NCBI GenBank assembly: GCA_036172665.1
Contig: JAYKNF010000017.1
Coordinates: forward strand, 558,001-622,000
Source of the DNA: Prosopocoilus inquinatus
Taxonomy: Eukaryota > Arthropoda > Insecta > Coleoptera > Lucanidae
Reading direction: 5' to 3'
DNA length: 64,000 nucleotides
Part shown: piece by piece, positions 25,629-39,330 of the stretch
Numbering within the stretch: position 1 is the stretch's first letter
Layout of the letters: each line of letters starts with the position of its first letter
Program-made: the position numbers and the translations under genes
Notes under the pieces: generated by a model
Databases searched by the model: none
What the model was told of the DNA's origin: nothing
Seen by the model: the letters and a program-made list of their open reading frames with translations, nothing else

Positions 25629-26224
25629 GTAAGGATCGATTAGGTACATCACAGGAACAACGCTAATGCGTGTTGTTTCGTTCAAAACTATTTCCAGCTT
25701 CTGCTGCGTCCGAGAACTTCGTATCTCACATCAAAGTTATTGGAGTAAATCGAAACGCCAAATAACATGATGGATGAGTAAGGATCGATTAGATACATCA
25801 CAGGAACAACGCTAATGCGTGTTGTTTCGTTTAAAACTATTTCCAGCTTCTGCTGCGTCCGAGAACTTCGTATCTCACATCAGGGATACTGGAGTCCATC
25901 CAAACGTCAAATAACATGATAGATGAGTAAGGATCGATTAGGTACATCACAGGAACAACGCTAATGCGTGTTGTTTCGTTCAAAACTATTTCCAGCTTCT
26001 GCTGCATCCGAAAATTTCGTGTCTCACATTAGAGTTACTGGAGTCCATCGAAACGTCAAATAACATAGTAGCTAAGTAAGGATCGATTAGATACATCACA
26101 GGAACAACGCTGATACGTGTTGTTTCGTTTAAAACTATTTCCAGCTTCTGCTGCCTCCGAGAACTTCGTATCTCACATCAAAGTTACTAGAGTCCATCGA
26201 AACGTCAAATAACATGATAGATGA
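25629..26224 (+). repeat. End of macro-unit 1 (A-type monomers)
   Basis: Four monomers: a hybrid with GGTACATC start and AAAGTTATTGGAGTAAATCG end, a CAGGGATAC type, a GCATCC type and a CTGATACG/GCCTCC type. The hybrid start-end combination is not found in canonical HOR-A, so it marks a recombination junction. Confidence 0.75.
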
Positions 26225-26373
26225 GTAAGGATCGATTAGATACATCACAGGAAAAACGCTAATGCGTATTGTTTCGTTTAAAACTATTTCCAGCTCCTCC
26301 TGTGTCCGAAAACTTCTTATCTCACATTAGAGTTACTAGAGTCCATCCAAACGTCAAATAACATGATAGATAA

Positions 26374-26522
26374 GTAAGGATCGATTAGATACAGCACAGG
26401 AACAACGCTAATACGTGTTGTTTCTTTTAAAACTATTTCCAGCTTCTGCTGGGTCCGAGAACTTCGTATCTCACATCAAAGTTATTGGAGTAAATCGAAA
26501 CGCCAAATAACATGATGGATGA
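26374..26522 (+). repeat. Recombinant monomer near the macro-unit junction
   Basis: The matching monomer in unit 1 (4329) reads AATGCG and TTTCGTTCAAAAC. This one reads AATACG and TTTCTTTTAAAAC in its first half (a type-12 mark) but GCTGGGTCCGAGAAC and AAATCG in its second half (type 6). It looks like a crossover or conversion between two A-type monomers, close to the junction of the two macro-units. Confidence 0.8.
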
Positions 26523-26671
26523 GTAAGGATCGATTAGATACATCACAGGAACAACGCTAATGCGTGTTGTTTCGTTTAAAACTATTTCCAGCTTCTGCTG
26601 CGTCCGAGAACTTCGTATCTCACATCAGGGATACTGGAGTCCATCCAAACGTCAAATAACATGATAGATGA

Positions 26672-28161
26672 GTAAGGATCGATTAGGTACATCACAGGAA
26701 CAACGGTAATGCGTGTTGTTTCGTTCAAAACTATTTCCAGCTTCTGCTGCGTCCGAAAATTTCGTGTCTCACATTAGAGTTACTGGAGTCCATCGAAACG
26801 TCAAATAACATAGTAGCTAGGTAAGGATCGATTAGATACATCACAGGAACAACGCTGATACGTGTTGTTTCGTTTAAAACTATTTCCAGCTTCTGCTGCG
26901 TCCGAGAACTTCGTATCTCACATCAAAGTTACTAGAGTCCATCGAAACGTCAAATAACATGATAGATGAGTAAGGATCGATTAGGTACATCACAGGAACA
27001 ACGCTAATGCGTGTTGTTTCGTTCAAAACTATTTCCAGCTTCTGCTGCATCCGAAAATTTCGTGTCTCACATTAGAGTTACTGGAGTCCATCGAAACGTC
27101 AAATAACATAGTAGCTAAGTAAGGATCGATTAGATACATCACAGGAACAACGCTGATACGTGTTGTTTCGTTTAAAACTATTTCCAGCTTCTGCTGCGTC
27201 CGAGAACTTCGTATCTCACATCAAAGTTACTAGAGTCCATCGAAACGTCAAATAACATGATAGATGAGTAAGGATCGATTAGATACATCACAGGAAAAAC
27301 GCTAATGCGTATTGTTTCGTTTAAAACTATTTCCAGCTCCTCCTGTGTCCGAAAACTTCTTATCTCACATTAGAGTTACTAGAGTCCATCCAAACGTCAA
27401 ATAACATGATAGATAAGTAAGGATCGATTAGATACAGCACAGGAACAACGCTAATGCGTGTTGTTTCGTTCAAAACTATTTCCAGCTTCTGCTGGGTCCG
27501 AAAACTTCGTATCTCACATCAAAGTTATTGGAGTAAATCGAAACGCCAAATAACATGATGGATGAGTAAGGATCGATTAGATATTTCACAGGAACAACGC
27601 TAATGCGTGTTGTTTCGTTTAAAACTATTTCCAGCTCCTGCTGCGTCCGAAAACTTCGTATCTCACTTCAGAGTTTCTGTAGCCCATCCAAACTTCAAAT
27701 AACATTATAGACGAGTAAGGATCGATTAGATACAGCACAGGAACAACGCTAATGCGTGTTGTTTCGTTCAAAACTATTTCCAGCTTCTGCTGCGTCCGAG
27801 AACTTCGTATCTCACATCAAAGTTATTGGAGTAAATCGAAACGCCAAATAACATGATGGATGAGTAAGGATCGATTAGATACATCACAGGAACAACGCTA
27901 ATGCGTGTTGTTACGTTTAAAACTATTTCCAGCTTCTGCTGCGTCCGAGAACTTCGTATCTCACATCAGGGATACTGGAGTCCATCCAAACGTCAAATAA
28001 CATGATAGATAAGTAAGGATCGATTAGATACAGCACAGGAACAACGCTAATACGTGTTGTTTCGTTTAAAACTATTTCCAGCTCCTGCTGCGTCCGAAAA
28101 CTTCGTATCTCACTTCAGAGTTACTGGAGCCCATCCAAACGTCAAATAACATGATAGATGA
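26672..28161 (+). repeat. HOR-A copy in macro-unit 2 (10 monomers)
   Basis: It matches 4627-6116 at an offset of 22,045, including the CTAGGTAAGG junction near 26819 and GTTACGTTT near 27910. Confidence 0.9.
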
Positions 28162-31100
28162 GTAAGGATCGATTAGGTACATCACAGGAACAACGCTAAT
28201 GCGTGTTGTTTCGTTCAAAACTATTTCCAGCTCCTGCTGCGTCCGAAAACTTCGTATTTCACTTCAGAGTTACTGGAGCCCATCCAAACGTCAAATAACA
28301 TGATAGATGAGTAAGGATCGATTAGGTACATCACAGGAACAACGCTAATGCGTGTTGTTTCGTTCAAAACTATTTCCAGCTTCTGCTGCGTCCGAAAATT
28401 TCGTGTCTCACATCAGAGTTACTAGAGTCCATCGAAACGACAATTATCATAATAGATAAGTAAGGATCGATTGGATACATCACAGGAACAACGCTAATGC
28501 GTGTTGTTTCATTTAAAACTATTTCCAGCTTCTGCTGCGTCCGAGAACTTCGTATCTCACATCAGGGATACTGGAGTCCATCCAAACGTCAAATAACATG
28601 ATAGATAAGTAAGGATTGATTATATACAGCACAGGAACAACGCTAATGCGTGTTGTTTCGTTCAAAACTATTTCCAGCTCCTCCTGTGTCCGAAAACTTC
28701 GTTTCTCACATTAGAGTTACTGGAGTCCATCCAAACGTCAAATAACATGATAGATAATTAAGGATCGATTAGATACAGCACAGGAACAACGTTAATGCGT
28801 GTTGTTTCGTTTAAAACTATTTCCAGCTTCAGTTGCGTCCGAAAACTTCGTATCTTACTTCAGAGTTACTGGAGCCCATCCAAACCTCAAATAACATGAT
28901 AGACGAGTAAGGATCGATTAGATACATCACAGGAACAACGCTAATGCGTGTTGTTTCGTTTAAAACTATTTCCAGCTTCTGCTGCGTCCGAAAATTTCGT
29001 GTCTCACATCAGAGTTACTAGAGTCCATCGAAACGACAATTATCATAATAGATAAGTAATGATCGATTGGATACATCACAGGAACAACGCTAATGCGTGT
29101 TGTTTCATTTAAAACTATTTCCAGCTCCTGCTGCGTCCGAAAACTTCGTATCTCACTTCAGAGTTACTGGAGACCATCCAAACGTCAAATAACATGATAG
29201 ATGAGTAAGGGTCGATTAGGTACATCACAGGAACAACGCTAATGCGTGTTGTTTCGTTCAAAACTATTTCCAGCTTCTGCTGCGTCCGAAAATTTCGTGT
29301 CTCACATTAGAGTTACTGGAGTCCATCGAAACGTCAAATAACATGATAGATAAGTAAGGATCGATTAGATACATCACAGGAACAACGCTAGTACGTGTTG
29401 TTTCGTTTAAAACTATTTCCAGCTTCTGCTGCGTCCGAAAACTTCGTATCTCACTTCAGAGTTACTTGAGCCCATCCAAAAGCCAAATAACATGATAGAT
29501 GAGTAAGGCTCGATTAGATACATCACAGGAACAACGCTAATGCGTGTTGTTTCATTTAAAACTATTTCCAGCTTCTGCTGCGTCCGAGAACTTCGTATCT
29601 CACATCAGGGATACTGGAGTCCATCCAAACGTCAAATAACATGATAGATAAGTAAGGATTGATTAGATACAGCACAGGAACAACGCTAATGCGTGTTGTT
29701 TCGTTCAAAACTATTTCCAGCTCCTCCTGTGTCCGAAAACTTCGTTTCTCACATTAGAGTTACTGGAGTCCATCCAAACGTCAAATAACATGATAGATAA
29801 TTAAGGATCGATTAGATACAGCACAGGAACAACGCTAATACGTGTTGTTTCGTTTAAAACTATTTCCAGCTTCTGCTGCGTCCGAAAATTTCGTGTCTCA
29901 CATTAGAGTTACTGGAGTCCATCGAAACGTCAAATAACATTGTAGCTAAGTAAGGATCGATTAGATACATCACAGGAACAACGCTAATACGTGTTGTTTC
30001 GTTTAAAACTATTTCCAGCTCCTGCTGCGTCCGAAAACTTCGTATCTCACTTCAGAGTTTCTGGAGCCCATCCAAACGTCAGATAACATGATAGACGAGT
30101 AAGGATCGATTAGATACATCACAGGAACAACGCTAATGCGTGTTGTTTCGTTTAAAACTATTTCCAGCTTCTGCTGCGTCCGAGAACTTCGTATCTCACA
30201 TCAGGGATACTGGAGTCCATCCAAACGTCAAATAACATGATAGATAAGTAAGGATCGATTATATACAGCACAGGAACAACGCTAATACGTGTTGTTTCGT
30301 TCAAAACTATTTCCAGCTTCTGCTGCGTCCGAAAACTTTGTATCTCACATCAGAGTTACTGGAGTCCATCCAAACTTCAAATAACATGATAGATGAGTAA
30401 GGATCGATTAGATACATCACAGGAACAACGCTAATGCGTGTTGTTTCGTTTAAAACTATTTCCAGCTTCTGCTGCGTCCGAGAACTTCGTATCTCACATC
30501 AAAGTTATTGGAGTCCATCGAAACGCCAAATAACCTGATGGATGAGTAAGGATCGATTAGATACATCACAGGAATAACGCTAATGCGTGTTGTTTCGTTT
30601 AAAACTATTTCCAGCTTCTGCTGCGTCCGAAAATTTCGTGTCTCACATTAGAGTTACTGGAGTCCATCGAAACGTCAAATAACATGATAGATGAGTAAGG
30701 ATCGATTAGATACATCACAGGAACAACGCTAATGCGTATTGTTTCGTTTAAAACTATTTCCAGCTCCTCCTGTGTCAGAAAACTTCGTATCTCACATTAG
30801 AGTTTCTGGAGTCCATCCAAACGTCAAATAACATGATAGATAAGTAAGGATCGATTAGATACAGGACAGGAACAACGCTAATGCGTGTTGTTTCGTTTAA
30901 AACTATTTCCAGCTTCAGTTGCGTCCGAAAACTTCGTATCTCACTTCAGAGTTACTGGAGCTCATCCAAACGTCAAATAACATGATAGATGAGTAAGGAT
31001 CGATTAGATACATCACAGGAACAACGCTAATGCGTGTTGTTTCGTTTAAAACTATTTCCAGCTTCTGCTGCGTCCGAGAACTTCGTATCTCACATCAGAG

Positions 31101-31439
31101 TTACTAGAGTCCATCGAAACGTCAAATAACATGATAGATGAGTAAGGATCGATTAGATACATCACAGGAAAAACGCTAATGCGTATTGTTTCGTTTAAAA
31201 CTATTTCCAGCTCCTCCTGTGTCCGAAAACTTCGTATCTCACATTAGAGTTACTGGAGTCCATCCAAACGTCAAATAACATGATAGATGAGTAAGGATCG
31301 ATTAGATACAGCACAGGAACAACGTTAATGCGTGTTGTTTCGTTTAAAACTATTTCCAGCTTCAGTTGCGTCCGAAAACTTCGTATATTACTTCAGAGTT
31401 ACTGGAGCCCATCCAAACGTCAAATAACATGATAGATGA
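28162..31439 (+). repeat. Mixed segment of macro-unit 2
   Basis: This is the copy of 6117-9394 at +22,045 bp, with the paired GACAATTATCATAATAG ends, GATAATTAAGG junctions and the E-like run near 29801. It keeps AAAAGCCAAAT near 29480 where unit 1 has AAAAGAAAAAT. Satellite only. Confidence 0.85.
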
Positions 31440-32481
31440 GTAAGGATCGATTAGGTACATCACAGGAACAACGATAATGCGTGTTGTTTCGTTTAAAACT
31501 ATTTCCAGCTCCTGCTGCGTCCGAAAACTTCGTATCTCACTTCAGATATTCTGGAGCACATCCAAACGTCAAATAACATGATAGACGAGTAAGGATCGAT
31601 TAGATACAGCACAGGAACAACGCTAATGCGTGTTGTTTCGTTCAAAACTATTTCCAGCTTCTGCTGCGTCCGAGAACTTCGTATCTCACATCAAAGTTAT
31701 TGGAGTAAATCGAAACGCCAAATAACATGATGGATGAGTAAGGATCGATTAGATACATCACAGGAACAACGCTAATGCGTGTTGTTTCGTTCAAAACTAT
31801 TTCCAGCTTCTGCTGCATCCGAGAACTTCGTATCTCACATCAAAGTTATTGGAGTAAATCGAAACGCCAAATAACATGATGGATGAGTAAGGATCGATTA
31901 GATACATCACAGGACAACGCTAATGCGTGTTGTTTCGTTTAAATCTATTTCCAGCCCCTGCTGCGTCCGAAAACTTCGTATCTCACTTCAGAGTTACTGG
32001 AGCCCATCCAAACGTCAGATAACATGATAGATGAGTAAGGATCGATTAGGTACATCACAGGAACAACGCTAATGCGTGTTGTTTCGTTCAAAACTATTTC
32101 CAGCTTCTGCTGCGTCCGAAAATTTCGTGTCTCACATTAGAGTTACTGGAGTCCATCGAAACGTCAAATAACATAGTAGCTAAGTAAGGATCGATTAGAT
32201 ACATCACAGGAACAACGCTAATACGTTTTGTTTCGTTTAAAACTATTTCCAGCTTCTGCTGCGTCCGAAAACTTCGTATCTCACTTCAGAGTTGCTGGAG
32301 CCCATCCAAACGTCAAATAACATGATAGATGAGTAAGGATCGATTAGGTACATCACAGGAACAACGCTAATGCGTGTTGTTTCGTTCAAAACTATTTCCA
32401 GCTTCTGCTGCGTAAGAAAATTTCGTGTCTCACATTAGAGTTGCTGGAGTCCATCGAAACGTCAAATAACATAGTAGCTAA
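31440..32481 (+). repeat. Single copy of the 7-monomer block in macro-unit 2
   Basis: The GATAATGCG/CAGATATTC monomer and the six after it occur once here but twice in unit 1. The block has the 1-bp-short CAGGACAACGC monomer near 31912, the GTTGCTGG mark near 32443 and the private AA at 32414-32415 (GCGTAAGAAAA for GCGTCCGAAAA). Confidence 0.88.
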
Positions 32482-33077
32482 GTAAGGATCGATTAGATAC
32501 ATCACAGGAACAACGCTAGTACGTGTTGTTTCGTTTAAAACTATTTCCAGCTTCTGCTGCGTCCGAGAACTTCGTATCTCACATCAGGGATACTGGAGTC
32601 CATCCAAACGTCAAATAACATGATAGATGAGTAAGGATCGATTAGATACATCACAGGAACAACGCTAATACGTGTTGTTTCGTTCAAAACTATTTCCAGC
32701 TTCTGCTGCGTCCGAAAATTTTGTATCTCACATCAGAGTTACTGGAGTCCATCCAAACTTCAAATAACATGATAGATGAGTAAGGATCGATTAGATACAT
32801 CACAGGAACAACGCTAATACGTGTTGTTTCGTTTAAAACTATTTCCAGCTCCTCCTGTGTCCGAAAACTTCGTTTCTCACATTAGAGTTACTGGAGTCCA
32901 TCCAAACGTCAAATAACATGATAGATAATTAAGGATCGATTAGATACAGCACAGGAACAACGTTAATGCGTGTTGTTTCGTTTAAAACTATTTCCAGCTC
33001 CTGCTGCGTCCGAAAACTTCGTATCTCACTTCAGAGTTTCTGGAGCCCATCCAAACGTCAAATAACATGATAGACGA

Positions 33078-34567
33078 GTAAGGATCGATTAGATACATCA
33101 CAGGAACAACGCTAATGCGTGTTGTTTCGTTTAAAACTATTTCCAGCTTCTGCTGCGTCCGAGAACTTCGTATCTCACATCAGGGATACTGGAGTCCATC
33201 CAAACGTCAAATAACATGATAGATAAGTAAGGATCGATTAGATACAGCACAGGAACAACGCTAATACGTGTTGTTTCGTTTAAAACTATTTCCAGCTTCT
33301 GCTGCGTCCGAAAATTTCGTGTCTCACATTAGAGTTACTGGAGTCCATCGAAACGTCAAATAACATAGTAGCTAAGTAAGGATCGATTAGATGCATCACA
33401 GGAACAACGCTAATACGTGTTGTTTCGTTTAAAACTATTTCCAGCTCCTGCTGCGTCCGAAAACTTCGTATCTCACTTCAGAGTTTCTGGAGCCCATCCA
33501 AACGTCAGATAACATGATAGACGAGTAAGGATCGATTAGATACATCACAGGAACAACGCTAATGCGTGTTGTTTCGTTTAAAACTATTTCCAGCTTCTGC
33601 TGCGTCCGAGAACTTCGTATCTCACATCAGGGATACTGGAGTCCATCCAAACGTCAAATAACATGATAGATAAGTAAGGATCGATTATATACAGCACAGG
33701 AACAACGCTAATACGTGTTGTTTCGTTCAAAACTATTTCCAGCTTCTGCTGCGTCCGAAAACTTTGTATCTCACATCAGAGTTACTGGAGTCCATCCAAA
33801 CTTCAAATAACATGATAGATGAGTAAGGATCGATTAGATACATCACAGGAACAACGCTAATGCGTGTTGTTTCGTTTAAAACTATTTCCAGCTTCTGCTG
33901 CGTCCGAGAACTTCGTATCTCACATCAGGGATACTGGAGTCCATCCAAACGTCAAATAACATGATAGATAAGTAAGGATCGATTAGATACAGCACAGGAA
34001 CAACGCTAATACGTGTTGTTTCGTTTAAAACTATTTCCAGCTTCTGCTGCGTCCGAAAATTTCGTGTCTCACATTAGAGTTACTGGAGTCCATCGAAACG
34101 TCAAATAACATACTAGCTAAGTAAGGATCGATTAGATACATCACAGGAACAACGCTAATACGTGTTGTTTCGTTTAAAACTATTTCCAGCTCCTGCTGCG
34201 TCCGAAAACTTCGTATCTCACTTCAGAGTTTCTGGAGCCCATCCAAACGTCAGATAACATGATAGACGAGTAAGGATCGATTAGATACATCACAGGAACA
34301 ACGCTAATGCGTGTTGTTTCGTTTAAAACTATTTCCAGCTTCTGCTGCGTCCGAGAACTTCGTATCTCACATCAGGGATACTGGAGTCCATCCAAACGTC
34401 AAATAACATGATAGATAAGTAAGGATCGATTATATACAGCACAGGAACAACGCTAATACGTGTTGTTTCGTTCAAAACTATTTCCAGCTTCTGCTGCGTC
34501 CGAAAACTTTGTATCTCACATCAAAGTTATTGGAGTCCATCGAAACGCCAAATAACCTGATGGATGA
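33078..34567 (+). repeat. HOR-E two copies in macro-unit 2 (10 monomers)
   Basis: This is the counterpart of 12075-13564 at +21,003 bp, with GATGCATC near 33391 and the TACTAGCTAA junction near 34112 in the same places. Confidence 0.82.
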
Positions 34568-35014
34568 GTAAGGATCGATTAGATACATCACAGGAATAAC
34601 GCTAATGCGTGTTGTTTCGTTTAAAACTATTTCCAGCTTCTGCTGCGTCCGAAAATTTCGTGTCTCACATTAGAGTTACTGGAGTCCATCGAAACGTCAA
34701 ATAACATGATAGATGAGTAAGGATCGATTAGATACATCACAGGAACAACGCTAATGCGTATTGTTTCGTTTAAAACTATTTCCAGCTCCTCCTGTGTCAG
34801 AAAACTTCGTATCTCACATTAGAGTTTCTGGAGTCCATCCAAACGTCAAATAACATGATAGATAAGTAAGGATCGATTAGATACAGGACAGGAACAACGC
34901 TAATGCGTGTTGTTTCGTTTAAAACTATTTCCAGCTTCAGTTGCGTCCGAAAACTTCGTATCTCACTTCAGAGTTACTGGAGCTCATCCAAACGTCAAAT
35001 AACATGATAGATGA

Positions 35015-35608
35015 GTAAGGATCGATTAGATACATCACAGGAACAACGCTAATGCGTGTTGTTTCGTTTAAAACTATTTCCAGCTTCTGCTGCGTCCGAG
35101 AACTTTGTATCTCACATCAGAGTTACTGGAGTCCATCCAAACTTCAAATAACATGATAGATGAGTAAGGATCGATTAGATACATCACAGGAACAACGCTA
35201 ATGCGTGTTGTTTCGTTTAAAACTATTTCCAGCTTCTGCTGCGTCCGAAAACTGTATCTCACATCAGAGTTACTGGAGTCCATCCAAACTTCAAATAACA
35301 TGATAGATGAGTAAGGATCGATTAGATACATCACAGGAACAACGCTAATGCGTGTTGTTTCGTTTAAAACTATTTCCAGCTTCTGCTGCGTCCGAAAACT
35401 TTGTATCTCACATCAGAGTTACTGGAGTCCATCCAAACTTCAAATAACATGATAGATGAGTAAGGATCGATTAGATACATCACAGGAACAACGCTAATGC
35501 GTGTTGTTTCGTTTAAAACTATTTCCAGCTTCTGCTGCGTCCGAAAACTTTGTATCTCACATCAGAGTTACTGGAGTCCATCGAAACGTCAAATAACATG
35601 ATAGATGA
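35015..35608 (+). repeat. Run of four near-identical monomers, copy 2
   Basis: This is the counterpart of 14012-14605, including the 147-bp monomer (AAAACTGTATC) at 35164-35310. The 2-bp deletion therefore predates the 22 kb duplication. Confidence 0.85.
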
Positions 35609-36948
35609 GTAAGGATCGATTAGATACATCACAGGAAAAACGCTAATGCGTATTGTTTCGTTTAAAACTATTTCCAGCTCCTCCTGTGTCCGAAAACTTC
35701 GTATCTCACATTAGAGTTACTGGAGTCCATCCAAACGTCAAATAACATGATAGATGAGTAAGGATCGATTAGATACAGCACAGGAACAACGTTAATGCGT
35801 GTTGTTTCGTTTAAAACTATTTCCAGCTTCAGTTGCGTCCGAAAACTTCGTATATTACTTCAGAGTTACTGGAGCCCATCCAAACGTCCAATAACATGAT
35901 AGATGAGTAAGGATCGATTAGATACAGCACAGGAACAACGCTAATGCGTGTTGTTTCGTTCAAAACTATTTCCAGCTTCTGCTGCGTCCGAGAACTTCGT
36001 ATCTCACATCAAAGTTATTGGAGTAAATCGAAACGCCAAATAACATGATGGATGAGTAAGGGTCGATTAGATACATCACAGGAACAACGCTAATGCGTGT
36101 TGTTTCGTTCAAAACTATTTCCAGCTTCTGCTGCCTCCGAGAACTTCGTATCTCACATCAAAGTTATTGGAGTAAATCGAAACGCCAAATAACATGATGG
36201 ATGAGTAAGGATCGATTAGATACATCAGAGGACAACGCTAATGCGTGTTGTTTCGTTTAAAACTATTTCCAGCCCCTGCTGCGTCCGAAAACTTCGTATC
36301 TCACTTCAGAGTTACTGGAGCCCATCCAAACGTCAGATAACATGATAGATGAGTAAGGATCGATTAGGTACATCACAGGAACAACGCTAATGCGTGTTGT
36401 TTCGTTCAAAACTATTTCCAGCTTCTGCTGCGTCCGAAAATTTCGTGTCTCACATTAGAGTTACTGGAGTCCATCGAAACGTCAAATAACATAGTAGCTA
36501 AGTAAGGATCGATTAGATACATCACAGGAACAACGCTAATACGTGTTGTTTCGTTTAAAACTATTTCCAGCTTCTGCTGCGTCCGAAAACTTCGTATCTC
36601 ACTTCAGAGTTGCTGGAGCCCATCCAAACGTCAAATAACATGATAGATGAGTAAGGATCGATTAGGTACATCACAGGAACAACGCTAATGCGTGTTGTTT
36701 CGTTCAAAACTATTTCCAGCTTCTGCTGCGTCCGAAAATTTCGTGTCTCACATTAGAGTTACTGGAGTCCATCGAAACGTCAAATAACATAGTAGCTAAG
36801 TAAGGATCGATTAGATACATCACAGGAACAACGCTAGTACGTGTTGTTTCGTTTAAAACTATTTCCAGCTTCTGCTGCGTCCGAGAACTTCGTATCTTAC
36901 ATCAGGGATACTGGAGTCCATCCAAACGTCAAATAACATGATAGATAA

Positions 36949-39330
36949 GTAAGGATCGATTAGATACAGCACAGGAACAACGCTAATACGTGTTGTTTCG
37001 TTTAAAACTATTTCCAGCCCCTGCTGCGTCCGAAAACTTCGTATCTCACTTCAGAGTTACTGGAGCCCATCCAAACGTCAAATAACATGATAGATGAGTA
37101 AGGATCGATTAGGTACATCACAGGAACAACGCTAATGCGTGTTGTTTCGTTCAAAACTATTTCCAGCTTCTGCTGCGTCCGAAAATTTGGTGTCTCACAT
37201 TAGAGTTACTGGAGTCCATCGAAACGTCAAATAACATAGTAGCTAAGTAAGGATCGATTAGATACATCACAGGAACAACGCTAATACGTGTTGTTTCGTT
37301 TAAAACTATTTCCAGCTTCTGCTGCGTCCGAAAACTTCGTATCTCACTTCAGAGTTGCTGGAGCCCATCCAAACCTCAAATAACATGATAGATAAGTAAG
37401 GATCGATTAGATACATCACAGGAACAACGCTAATGCGTGTTGTTTCATTTAAAACTATTTCCAGCTTCTACTGCGTCCGAGAACTTCGTATCTCACATCA
37501 GAGTTACTAGAGTCCATCGAAACGTCAAATAACATGATAGATAAGTAAGGATCGATTAGATACATCACAGGAACAACGCTAGTACGTGTTGTTTCGTTTA
37601 AAACTATTTCCAGCTTCTGCTGCGTCCGAAAACTTCGTATCTCACTTCAGAGCTACTTGAGCCCATCCAAAAGCCAAATAACATGATAGATGAGTAAGGC
37701 TCGATTAGATACATCACAGGAACAACGCTAATGCGTGTTGTTTCATTTAAAACTATTTCCAGCTTCTGCTGCGTCCGAGAACTTCGTATCTCACATCAGG
37801 GATACTGGAGTCCATCCAAACGTCAAATAACATGATAGACAAGTAAGGATTGATTAGATACAGCACAGGAACAACGCTAATGCGTGTTGTTTCGTTCAAA
37901 ACTATTTCCAGCTCCTCCTGTGTCCGAAAACTTCGTTTCTCACATTAGAGTTACTGGAGTCCATCCAAACGTCAAATAACATGATAGATAAGTAAGGATC
38001 GATTAGATACAGCACAGGAACAACGCTAATACGTGTTGTTTCGTTTAAAACTATTTCCAGCTTCTGCTGCGTCCGAAAATTTCGTGTCTCACATTAGAGT
38101 TACTGGAGTCCATCGAAACGTCAAATAACATAGTAGCTAAGTAAGGATCGATTAGATACATCACAGGAACAACGCTAATGCGTGTTGTTTCGTTCAAAAC
38201 TATTTCCAGCTTCTGCTGGGTCCGAAAATTTCGTATCTCACATCAAAGTTATTGGAGTAAATCGAAACGCCAAATAACATGATGGATGAGTAAGGATCGA
38301 TTAGATATTTCACAGGAACAACGCTAATGCGTGTTGTTTCGTTTAAAACTATTTCCAGCTCCTGCTGCGTCCGAAAACTTCGTATCTCACTTCAGAGTTT
38401 CTGTAGCCCATCCAAACTTCAAATAACATTATAGACGAGTAAGGATCGATTAGATACAGCACAGGAACAACGCTAATGCGTGTTGTTTCGTTCAAAACTA
38501 TTTCCAGCTTCTGCTGCGTCCGAGAACTTCGTATCTCACATCAAAGTTATTGGAGTAAATCGAAACGCCAAATAACATGATGGATGAGTAAGGATCGATT
38601 AGATACATCACAGGAACAACGCTAATGCGTGTTGTTTCGTTTAAAACTATTTCCAGCTTCTGCTGCGTCCGAGAACTTCGTATCTCACATCAGGGATACT
38701 GGAGTCCATCCAAACGTCAAATAACATGATAGATAAGTAAGGATCGATTAGATACAGCACAGGAACAACGCTAATACGTGTTGTTTCGTTTAAAACTATT
38801 TCCAGCTCCTGCTGCGTCCGAAAACTTCGTATCTCACTTCAGAGTTACTGGAGCCCATCCAAACGTCAAATAACATGATAGATGAATAAGGATCGATTAG
38901 GTACATCACAGGAACAACGCTAATGCGTGTTGTTTCGTTCAAAACTATTTCCAGCTTCTGCTGCGTCCGAAAATTTCGTGTCTCACATTAGAGTTACTGG
39001 AGTCCATCGAAACGTCAAATAACATGATAGATAAGTAAGGATCGATTAGATACATCACAGGAACAACGCTAGTACGTGTTGTTTCGTTTAAAACTATTTC
39101 CAGCTTCTGCTGCGTCCGAAAACTTCGTATCTCACTTCAGTTACTTGAGCCCATCCAAAAGCCAAATAACATGATAGATGAGTAAGGCTCGATTAGATAC
39201 ATCACAGGAACAACGCTAATGCGTGTTGTTTCATTTAAAACTATTTCCAGCTTCTGCTGCGTCCGAGAACTTCGTATCTCACATCAGGGATACTGGAGTC
39301 CATCCAAACGTCAAATAACATGATAGATAA
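36949..39330 (+). repeat. HOR-D copy in macro-unit 2 (16 monomers)
   Basis: This is the counterpart of 15946-18327 at +21,003 bp, including TTTGGTGTC near 37188 and the 2-bp deletion near 39139. Confidence 0.87.

Larger units (their letters stand above)
4180..26224 (+). repeat. Macro-unit 1 of a 22-kb tandem duplication
   Basis: From the AAAAACGC-type monomer at 4180 to the next equivalent one at 26225, this 22,045 bp block is repeated directly downstream. The offset is 22,045 up to about 9.4 kb, 21,003 from about 11.5 to 24.5 kb and 20,705 after that. The steps match a 1042 bp duplication here and a 298 bp deletion in the other unit. Rare marks are shared by both, for example TTTGGTGTC at 16185, CTACTAGCTAA-type junction near 13091, ATCTCTCATC near 19914 and CCGATAAC near 22583. 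Private changes of this unit are AA for CC at 7438-7439 and G for T at 18417. Confidence 0.92.
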
